Origin: Candidatus Bathyarchaeota archaeon
GTDB lineage: Archaea; Thermoproteota; Bathyarchaeia; 40CM-2-53-6
Length of the DNA stretch: 10,929 nt
NCBI GenBank assembly: GCA_005883085.1
Contig: VBAY01000066.1
Coordinates: 1 to 10,929, forward strand
Reading direction: 5' to 3'
Position 1 is the first letter of the stretch. Each line of letters starts with the position of its first letter. A program made the translations under genes and the position numbers. Below the pieces are notes generated by a model. The model had not been told where the DNA came from, ran no database searches, and saw only the letters and a list, made by a program, of their open reading frames with translations. Positions 6,825-10,929 of the stretch are shown piece after piece.

Positions 6825-7235
6825 TTACCTGTACGATTTCTGTTTTCTTCGTCGTGCGCTTGGTCCGCCGAACTTCTTGGGTTCGGTTACTCGTTGATCC
6901 CCAGCTAGCATTACTCTATCGAAGGCGATGAAATTCTTTCTTAGCTCGCTGCTCTTTGTCCACGAGGCAAGTGATCGCGCGATCGCGATTCTGGCGGCTT
7001 CGGCTTGGCCCATGAAACCTCCGCCATTGACGGATACACGAATATCCACTCCCTTGGCTCGTTCACCAGCTATCATCAGTGGTTCTTGGATCTTCATCCG
7101 GACGACCTCGGGACTTACATAGTCGAGAGAATGATCGTTAAAGTAGATTCGACCCTTTCCAGGTTTCACGACGGCGCGGGCTATCGCGGTTTTTCGCTTA
7201 CCCGTTTCTAGTACAGTCTTCCTCTTTTCGCTCAG
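6825..7235 (-). CDS. rps9: 30S ribosomal protein uS9, probable CTG start
   Basis: Small-subunit protein whose basic C-terminal tail reaches the decoding area. The end GGPSARRRKQKSYR is the classic S9 tail. The first ATG/GTG/TTG in frame is a GTG at 7169, but starting there would drop TGKRKTAIARAVV, which every S9 needs. Upstream the frame stays open to a TGA about 18 bases before 7235 and contains no ATG, GTG or TTG. The best candidate is CTG at 7233-7235, giving (M)SEKRKTVLETGKRKTAIARA and about 136 residues, normal for archaea. That CTG overlaps the L13 stop as CTGA, matching the NTGA overlaps elsewhere in this series. A sequencing error that destroyed a normal start is the alternative. The identity is secure; the exact start is inferred. 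Confidence 0.93.
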   Translation of the reverse strand: MSEKRKTVLETGKRKTAIARAVVKPGKGRIYFNDHSLDYVSPEVVRMKIQEPLMIAGERAKGVDIRVSVNGGGFMGQAEAARIAIARSLASWTKSSELRKNFIAFDRVMLAGDQRVTEPKKFGGPSARRRKQKSYR

Positions 7236-7693
7236 GCGGGAATGCCCCCAATCTCTTCAGCTAGCTGGGCAACGGTGATGAAGGGAACTCTCAGCTTGGA
7301 CGCGTTCGCGTGAGACACAGTGTTGAAGGTTTTTCCTTCATACTCCTTTGGAATCCCGATGTATACTATCACTCGGTGGAATGCTTGTTTTCCATGAGTC
7401 TTCTTCCAGGGCAGCATTCCCCTGATAACTCTCCGGACGTAGTTGTCAGGCCTTCTAGGATGAGTTGGGGCTTTCTCCTGGTTGCCTAGAGTTCGTGTTT
7501 TCAATTTCGTCTTCGCCCGGGCGACGACTCTGGCCTTTGTCCCAGAGATAATAGCACGTTCGGCATTCAGCACGACCATCTTCTTTCCTTCGAGGGCTTG
7601 TTTTGCGACGTAGCTTGCCATTCTTCCCAGGATCAGGTTTGATGCGTCAACAACTTCTTCTTCTGGTGAGAGACTTGCAACCAGTTTTTTCAA
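7232..7693 (-). CDS. rpl13: 50S ribosomal protein uL13
   Basis: Large-subunit assembly protein of 153 residues. The core reads VVDASNLILGRMASYVAKQAL (about 14-34), followed by VVLNAERAIISG (40-51), PTHPRRPDNYVRRVIRGMLPWKK (about 76-98) with the RGMLP signature, and YIGIPKEYEGK. The start is TTG at 7693, overlapping the rpoD stop as TTGA. No better ATG precedes the conserved core, and the stretch before it is only about 13 residues. The stop overlaps the proposed CTG start of rps9. In many archaea rpl18e lies between rpoD and rpl13; it is absent here. Confidence 0.96.
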   Translation of the reverse strand: MKKLVASLSPEEEVVDASNLILGRMASYVAKQALEGKKMVVLNAERAIISGTKARVVARAKTKLKTRTLGNQEKAPTHPRRPDNYVRRVIRGMLPWKKTHGKQAFHRVIVYIGIPKEYEGKTFNTVSHANASKLRVPFITVAQLAEEIGGIPA

Positions 7694-8325
7694 CTTTCGG
7701 TCATTCCTCCAAGTCCTTCTCCGAAGCCGACGGATTTTGTATTGATGATCCGGGCGGCCTCGAGGACGATCTTTTCGGGAGGCATTGTTCCGGTCGACTC
7801 GACAAGGAATGTGAATGTTCGAGCTTTCTCGTCATAACTGTAGGTGGCGGCCGAGACCGATTGCCATTTCGCATGGACGTTTCCTCTTCCGAGCCTGGCG
7901 TATGCTTCGAGTTTGATTCTTTGGCCCGCAGTGAGTTTGACGATGGAGATCTTGTCGGAGACAGGTTTGACTTCCGGGTTCTCAGGCTTGAGCTGGGAGG
8001 AGTATACGACCTCGATTGGTTCAGAGGCTTCTATCTCTAGAGAGAATGATGCTCGGCATTTCTCGCAGCCCAACTCGCTCTTGCACGTGCATTCTTCTGG
8101 CAGGTTGTAAGAGCCATCGGTTGTGACTGGGACGAGTCCGAGTCGGTGCGCGAGAATCTCATCGTACATGACGGAGTTGTTTTCAAGGATCATGACATCG
8201 TCGATCGCCATCACCGGAATCTCCGAGATCATTATCCGGCGTAGTGCGTTGGCGAAGGCGGGCGATACGTCTGAAAGCACGAAGCGGAGAGTCTCTTGTT
8301 CTCTGCTCAGAAGTTTAATGTCCAT
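7690..8325 (-). CDS. rpoD: DNA-directed RNA polymerase subunit Rpo3 (RpoD)
   Basis: Archaeal homologue of bacterial alpha and eukaryotic RPB3, a scaffold subunit that pairs with Rpo11. The 211 residues begin MDIKLLSREQETLRFVLSDVSPAFANALRRIMISEIP, the dimerisation region, followed by ILAHRLGLVPV (57-67). A cysteine loop, CTCKSELGCEKC, puts C79, C81, C87 and C90 where many archaeal Rpo3 proteins bind a zinc or Fe-S centre. At 211 residues it looks shorter than homologues with a full ferredoxin-like insertion, so metal type is uncertain. The C-terminal half contains the second dimerisation segment ending GFGEGLGGM. The ATG lies about 30 bases after the predicted transcript start, and there is no clear ribosome site. 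It is the first gene of the minus-strand series that runs to HMG-CoA reductase. Confidence 0.96.
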   Translation of the reverse strand: MDIKLLSREQETLRFVLSDVSPAFANALRRIMISEIPVMAIDDVMILENNSVMYDEILAHRLGLVPVTTDGSYNLPEECTCKSELGCEKCRASFSLEIEASEPIEVVYSSQLKPENPEVKPVSDKISIVKLTAGQRIKLEAYARLGRGNVHAKWQSVSAATYSYDEKARTFTFLVESTGTMPPEKIVLEAARIINTKSVGFGEGLGGMTES

Positions 8326-8374
8326 CTAATTATCATGCTTCCAGGGTGAAGGTGCCCCGGGCAAGCGGTCCGGA

Positions 8375-8386
8375 CTTTATTTAAAG
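8375..8386 (-). promoter_or_regulatory. TATA box for the rpoD-to-HMGR gene series
   Basis: On the minus strand CTTTAAATAAAG is a strong archaeal TATA-box match in the noncoding gap before rpoD. A transcript start about 25 bases downstream (near 8355) would leave a leader of about 30 bases before the ATG. The box is nearly self-complementary, so plus-strand initiation is possible in principle, though no plausible gene follows on that side. Confidence 0.7.
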
Positions 8387-8403
8387 CTGACGAGAAAATG
8401 AGC

Positions 8404-8446
8404 CCCGAAAAACAGCAACGGCACCGGAAACAGCTCTTGGCAGCTG
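8404..8446 (-). terminator. Weak terminator-like stretch after the membrane-protein gene
   Basis: Reading the minus strand after the stop at 8476, a short perfect hairpin is seen: CAGCT, loop GCCAAG, AGCTG (8446 to 8431). A T-rich run ending GCTGTTTTTCGG follows at about 8417-8406. Archaeal termination mainly needs T-runs, so this could end the S13-S4-membrane protein transcript before the rpoD promoter. The stem is only 5 bp and the T-run 5 bases, so support is slight. Confidence 0.3.
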
Positions 8447-8475
8447 ACTCCGATAAGCTGGGTCGTCGTTACTTG

Positions 8476-9015
8476 TTAGACGGAGAAGAAGAGGATTCCG
8501 AAGTAGATGTTGACCAGCCCGACAGCGATAGCGATCGGCGGGAAGGCCAGTACTGAGCCTATGAAGTCAAAGAGGTCTTCAACGAACCTCAGCAAGGTGT
8601 AGATTGCGAGAGTTGCGATAAGGAAAACGATTACAAGAACAGTGGAGCTTGTAAAGAGAGATGGGAGAAGCGTTCTGAGAAAGTATGATACGAGCAACCC
8701 CAGAGCTAGGGAGATGATGGAGGCCCAGCGAACGTTTCGAATGGGGCGCGTTATGAGTAGGATTCCGAGTACGATCATGGCAGGCAAGAAGTACTTCAGG
8801 TAGGGCGAACTCGTCGCGGCTAGTGCATCCGAAATCGCGCCGGAGAGAAAGTTGAAGCGGAGGGCGTAATCAACTGCGACTATCAGCACCACCATGCCGA
8901 CAATGAACCCCAGTACCGACAGCGCACGTCCAAGGGATTGTGAGACACGCTTGAAGAGGGGCGCGCAGGCGCACAAACCTCCTACAACTAGAATTATGCC
9001 AGCTGAAACGAGCAT
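8476..9015 (-). CDS. Unidentified six-helix membrane protein
   Basis: I do not recognise this 179-residue protein. It is strongly hydrophobic with about six predicted membrane helices (roughly residues 2-20, 32-52, 71-89, 96-117, 122-142 and 152-176). Loops are short and charged residues are confined to their ends (FKRVSQSLGR, RPIRNVR, RFVEDLFD). Two Cys lie close together near the N-terminus (C15, C17). There is no catalytic motif, and no signal peptide apart from the first helix. It lies between rps4 and rpoD, where many archaea carry rps11. It starts with ATG after a 47-bp gap that contains a TATA-like box, so it may have its own promoter with a short leader. Continuous hydrophobicity over six segments makes a real gene likely. 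Confidence 0.75.
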   Translation of the reverse strand: MLVSAGIILVVGGLCACAPLFKRVSQSLGRALSVLGFIVGMVVLIVAVDYALRFNFLSGAISDALAATSSPYLKYFLPAMIVLGILLITRPIRNVRWASIISLALGLLVSYFLRTLLPSLFTSSTVLVIVFLIATLAIYTLLRFVEDLFDFIGSVLAFPPIAIAVGLVNIYFGILFFSV

Positions 9016-9046
9016 GCGCTGTCTTGGTGTCGGACTGGCACGTGTT

Positions 9047-9058
9047 GGGTTTAAGTGG
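9047..9058 (-). promoter_or_regulatory. Possible TATA box for the membrane-protein gene
   Basis: The minus strand reads CCACTTAAACCC in the gap between the S4 stop (9063) and the ATG at 9015. The AT core CTTAAA lies about 38 bases before the ATG. Initiation 25 bases downstream would give a leader of about 12 bases. This allows expression separate from the ribosomal genes upstream. The match to consensus is moderate. Confidence 0.4.
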
Positions 9059-9062
9059 GTTG

Positions 9063-9749
9063 CTACTTTTTCTCTGGTTCGGGCTCAGCAGCCAGTTCTT
9101 CTTCTGGCTCGACGAGTTCGAGGGGCTCTTCCGCCTGAACTTCTTCCTTAATCTCTGGCGAAACAACCGGGAGAGCGGGCATCGTCGGTACCGCTACAGG
9201 CGCCTCTTCTATGACTCTGGCAAGTCTCTTGCCTCCTGGCGCAGCACGAGCGGGGTGCTGGGCATTTGTAAGTGGGCTTCTCTGGTCAAAGGCGATTCTC
9301 GACTCTTCATCACGTTTGACAATGTAGCTTGGGACTGATACGATCTCGTTTGCGACGCTAATGTGTCCGTGGCTTACGAACTGGCGTGCCTGGTGGATAC
9401 TCTTTGCCAGTCCTGACCGGTAGACGATCGTCTGCAATCGTCTCTCCATCAGGTCCTTGACGTTGAGATCGAGGATGTTGTCAACGCCGGCAGATTCCGG
9501 TAGGATTCCGAGTCGGAAAAGACGCTTAAGGTATTGGCTTTCGACCTGGGATGTTTGTTCTTCTGTCGCGCCGAGGAGGGATCTTGCTATCCCTCGTATT
9601 TTCGAGAGCATCGTCTCATGACGTCTAAGCTCCCGCTTGTTTCTGAGACCGTACTCACCAAGGAGGTGGAGTTCCGCTTCGAGCTGTTCCTTGCGCCAGG
9701 GATGACGAGGAGTCTGGTACGTCTTCCTAGGCTTCTTAGGGTCTCCCAA
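9063..9749 (-). CDS. rps4: 30S ribosomal protein uS4 with acidic C-terminal extension
   Basis: Primary rRNA-binding small-subunit protein. It begins MGDPKKPRKTYQTPRHPW, the archaeal S4 N-terminus, followed by LLGEYGLRNKRELRRHETMLSKIR. The S4 RNA-binding domain lies at about residues 102-163, with ERRLQTIVYRSGLAKSIHQARQFVSHGHISV. The start is TTG at 9749, three bases after the S13 stop and supported by GGAG six bases upstream. From about residue 172 to 228 a tail rich in Glu, Pro, Ala and Val follows, ending EEELAAEPEPEKK. The core ends near the usual archaeal length (about 170-190), so the tail is an unusual addition. No frameshift is needed to explain it. Confidence 0.96.
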   Translation of the reverse strand: MGDPKKPRKTYQTPRHPWRKEQLEAELHLLGEYGLRNKRELRRHETMLSKIRGIARSLLGATEEQTSQVESQYLKRLFRLGILPESAGVDNILDLNVKDLMERRLQTIVYRSGLAKSIHQARQFVSHGHISVANEIVSVPSYIVKRDEESRIAFDQRSPLTNAQHPARAAPGGKRLARVIEEAPVAVPTMPALPVVSPEIKEEVQAEEPLELVEPEEELAAEPEPEKK

Positions 9750-9752
9750 ATA

Positions 9753-10253
9753 CTACTCCTTCTTCTCTTCCTTCTTCCCTGATGCCGCGGCGCGTGCTGC
9801 TTCCATGAGAACCTTCTTCTTGACCCCGACAGCTTTTCCTGAGCGACCAGTGGTTCTTGTTCTCTGGCCTCTCACTTTCAATCCAAGGGAGTGTCGGATC
9901 CCTTTCCAGCTCTTGATATCCTTCATCAGATCGATATCGGCCTTGTTTCTGAGCGCCAGATCCGGCCCGACCAGGTGCATGTCTCGCCCGCTCTCAATAT
10001 CCTTTCTACGATTGAACAATCGTGAGGGTATTCCATGCTTGGCAGGATCCTTGATGATATCCTCTAGCCTTGCAATCTCTGTCTCGCTGAGACTCCCTAT
10101 CCTAGCCTCAGGGCTGATCCGGGCTACTTTGACGACAGCTTGGGCGAAATTTGGCCCAACTCCTCGTATCCTGCTCAGCCCGAACGGCACCTTCTTGGTC
10201 CCATCAACATCTGCTCCGAGTACGCGGAGGATGAGCCTGAACTCTCTTGACAT
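9753..10253 (-). CDS. rps13: 30S ribosomal protein uS13
   Basis: Small-subunit head protein contacting tRNA and the large subunit. The 166 residues show the archaeal pattern: EFRLILRVLGADVDGTKKV, then GLSRIRGVGPNFAQAV (the helix-hairpin-helix region, 25-40), HGIPSRLFNRRKD (73-85) and the basic C-terminal GIRHSLGLKVRGQRTRTTGRSG (118-139). The tail ends in a Lys/Glu run. The ATG at 10253 is the natural start; the upstream ribosome site is weak, consistent with the short leader predicted from the TATA box about 40 bases before. It heads the S13-S4 group; S4 follows after 3 bp. Confidence 0.97.
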   Translation of the reverse strand: MSREFRLILRVLGADVDGTKKVPFGLSRIRGVGPNFAQAVVKVARISPEARIGSLSETEIARLEDIIKDPAKHGIPSRLFNRRKDIESGRDMHLVGPDLALRNKADIDLMKDIKSWKGIRHSLGLKVRGQRTRTTGRSGKAVGVKKKVLMEAARAAASGKKEEKKE

Positions 10254-10289
10254 CGCTCTTACACGAGGAAGATGAAGCCTGCCTTATCG

Positions 10290-10300
10290 CTTAATTTAAC
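10290..10300 (-). promoter_or_regulatory. TATA box for the rps13-rps4 genes
   Basis: The minus strand reads CGAAAC-GTTAAATTAAG, a purine-rich BRE-like stretch followed by an archaeal TATA box. Initiation about 25 bases downstream (near 10269) would give a leader of about 16 bases before the S13 ATG. The box overlaps the TAA stop of the small upstream reading frame. Confidence 0.6.
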
Positions 10301-10490
10301 GTTTCGACTTTGCGGTAGCTTTGCGCCTCACGAAGCAAGCGCTTAGCAAGTTCGTGTCTGATCCGTTTTTGATCTGGACGACTCGTCTCTTTCCTTCAAT
10401 TCTAGATTTCTGTTTCGGTTGCAAACTTTTTTCTCCGGTGAAAAAGTTCGTGCAACGAAATTTTTCTACGACAGCGGATTTTTTTCTCAC
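10296..10490 (-). CDS. Possible small basic protein upstream of rps13 (uncertain)
   Basis: An open frame of 64 codons from a GTG at 10490, Lys/Arg-rich, ending VRRKATAKSKR. I do not recognise it. A more convincing start is TTG at 10424, which has GGAG eight bases before it and would give 42 residues: QPKQKSRIEGKRRVV and onward. The strongly basic content resembles a ribosome-associated small protein, but that is only composition. Against it: the GTG start lies inside one of the inverted repeats described here, the AT-rich DNA biases any frame to Lys codons, and the stop lies inside the S13 promoter. It would be read from the reverse face of the AT-rich box at 10533-10540 or another promoter. 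Confidence 0.3.
   Translation of the reverse strand: MRKKSAVVEKFRCTNFFTGEKSLQPKQKSRIEGKRRVVQIKNGSDTNLLSACFVRRKATAKSKR
10428..10445. repeat. Inverted repeat TTTTTC-N6-GAAAAA, copy 1
   Basis: The sequence TTTTTC TCCGGT GAAAAA is a perfect 6-bp dyad around a six-base centre. Flanking bases extend a related dyad to AACTTTTT/AAAAAGTT (424-431 and 441-448). It lies between speD and rps13 and may be an operator. An identical pair of arms with the same spacing occurs 53 bp away. Confidence 0.55.
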
Positions 10491-10498
10491 CGGAAAAA
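10481..10498. repeat. Inverted repeat TTTTTC-N6-GAAAAA, copy 2
   Basis: The sequence TTTTTC TCACCG GAAAAA has the same arms and spacing as copy 1 and shares an ACCGG core with the complement of copy 1. Centre-to-centre distance is 53 bp, close to five helical turns, so both would face the same side of the DNA. It lies 35 bp before the speD TATA box. Confidence 0.55.
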
Positions 10499-10514
10499 TT
10501 TACCAACGAGATCG

Positions 10515-10531
10515 ATTGTTGTGTAAACAAT
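10515..10531. promoter_or_regulatory. Palindrome abutting the speD TATA box
   Basis: ATTGTT-GTGTA-AACAAT is a perfect 6-bp inverted repeat with a 5-base centre, ending one base before the TTCTTAAATA box and covering the BRE position. A dimeric regulator bound here would compete with TFB/TBP. Its function is inferred from position only. Confidence 0.45.
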
Positions 10532-10532
10532 T

Positions 10533-10540
10533 CTTAAATA
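10533..10540 (+). promoter_or_regulatory. TATA box for speD
   Basis: CTTAAATA preceded by AACAATT and followed by GC-rich DNA is a good archaeal promoter core. Initiation about 25 bases downstream (near 10562) would leave a leader of about 44 bases before the ATG at 10606. The reverse complement, TATTTAAG, could also serve minus-strand transcription towards rps13. Confidence 0.65.
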
Positions 10541-10605
10541 CGCCGCGCGCCTTGTTGGCCATACATCCGAAAAAAATTCGCGAGAAAGAGAAATCAACTC
10601 CAGAA

Positions 10606-10929
10606 ATGTTCGGACCTCATCTTACACTGGATTTGTCAGAGTGTAATCCTGAAAGGCTCTCTGACCTTTCTTACATCTACGATCTCCTAGACGAGCTTCC
10701 GGATGTGATCGACATGCACAAGATCACCGCGCCGTACGTATTCGTGTACAAACCGAAGGGGAATCCGACAGAGTGGGGGATCAGTGGCTTCGTGATCATT
10801 GCAGAGAGCCACATCAGTATTCATACCTTCCCAGACAACAAGCATGCGTTCATGGACATTTTCAGCTGCAAGCAATTCGACATACACAAGGCTGTCAACT
10901 ACATTACATCGAAGCTGGAGGCCCACAAG
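10606..10929 (+). CDS. speD: S-adenosylmethionine decarboxylase proenzyme family (SpeD/ArgDC), N-terminal part
   Basis: Pyruvoyl-dependent decarboxylase proenzyme that cleaves itself to make its cofactor. The 108 visible residues run off the right edge. The cleavage site is E67-S68 in IAESHISIHTFPD; Ser68 would become the pyruvoyl group. His73 and Cys88 (in DIFSC) lie at +5 and +20 from it, exactly the spacing of Ser63, His68 and Cys83 in the Thermotoga maritima enzyme. The start MFGPHLTLDLSECN fits the family N-terminus. The frame is open further upstream (a TTG at 10555), but that lies before the predicted transcript start. Some archaeal members of this fold (crenarchaeal ArgDC) decarboxylate arginine instead, and the fragment does not decide between the two. 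Either role feeds polyamine synthesis. It is divergent from the rps13 genes. Confidence 0.93.
   Translation, partial: MFGPHLTLDLSECNPERLSDLSYIYDLLDELPDVIDMHKITAPYVFVYKPKGNPTEWGISGFVIIAESHISIHTFPDNKHAFMDIFSCKQFDIHKAVNYITSKLEAHK

Noticed and set aside
7603..8040. Plus-strand open frame of about 145 codons opposite rpoD and rpl13
   Set aside because: Antisense to conserved coding sequence and without promoter or ribosome site.
8326..8475. Possible tRNA or small RNA gene in the gap between the membrane protein and rpoD
   Set aside because: No cloverleaf, CCA end or T-loop GTTCRA pattern seen; the gap is accounted for by a promoter and a weak terminator-like stretch.
8398..8556. Plus-strand frame of about 52 codons starting at an ATG just after the palindromic TATA box, acidic at its C-terminus
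   Set aside because: More than half is the antisense of the membrane-protein gene, which explains the Asp/Glu run, and there is no ribosome site.
9805..10275. Plus-strand open frame of about 156 codons opposite rps13
   Set aside because: Runs exactly antisense to S13 and resembles no protein.
10555..10605. Extended speD start at TTG 10555
   Set aside because: It lies upstream of the transcript start predicted from the TATA box, and the family N-terminus begins at the ATG at 10606.
1..10929. CRISPR array, transposon, prophage or defence system
   Set aside because: No spaced direct repeats, transposase, integrase or nuclease genes are present; the window is almost entirely housekeeping genes.

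Overview
The window is archaeal chromosomal DNA. Archaeal-type RNA polymerase subunits (Rpo3/RpoD and Rpo10/RpoN), archaeal versions of ribosomal proteins uS2, uS4, uS9, uL13 and uS13, an ether-lipid prenyltransferase and a mevalonate pathway all point that way. So do promoters built from a BRE-like stretch plus a TTAAATA-type box. A member of the TACK group (Nitrososphaerota or Bathyarchaeia-like) is a reasonable guess, but it rests on gene flavour and not on a phylogeny. Base composition is moderately GC-rich and GTG, TTG and probably CTG starts are common.

Layout. Positions 1-708 hold the 3' part of a glutamate dehydrogenase gene. A convergent ferritin-like gene follows (727-1197). It shares a 46-bp divergent start region with a UbiA-family prenyltransferase, probably digeranylgeranylglyceryl phosphate synthase (1244-2161). 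That gene overlaps, tail to tail by 45 bp, the end of a long minus-strand gene series. Read in transcription order from 8325 down to 2117, the series is rpoD, L13, S9, rpoN, S2, a MEMO-family protein, mevalonate kinase, type 1 isopentenyl-diphosphate isomerase and class II HMG-CoA reductase. Upstream, also on the minus strand, lie S13, S4 and an unidentified six-helix membrane protein (10253 to 8476). At the right edge a plus-strand AdoMet decarboxylase-family gene (speD) begins and runs off the window. The 350-bp divergent region between speD and S13 holds paired inverted repeats and a possible small basic protein.

How it fits together. The rpoD-to-HMGR series is tightly packed. Four of its eight junctions are 4-bp stop/start overlaps of the form NTGA (TTGA, CTGA, GTGA, GTGA), which suggests translational coupling. 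It joins transcription and translation genes to the first step (HMGR), the kinase step and the isomerase step of isoprenoid synthesis. The UbiA enzyme beside it uses the end product to build membrane lipids.

The oddities are mostly gene content and detail. HMGR and isomerase are both forms best known from bacteria. Genes usually expected in this archaeal neighbourhood (rps11, rpl18e, rpoK, enolase, isopentenyl phosphate kinase) are absent from it. S4 has a long acidic tail, S9 appears to need a CTG start, and an unknown membrane protein sits where rps11 is often found. I see no CRISPR array, mobile element, tRNA, rRNA or defence system.
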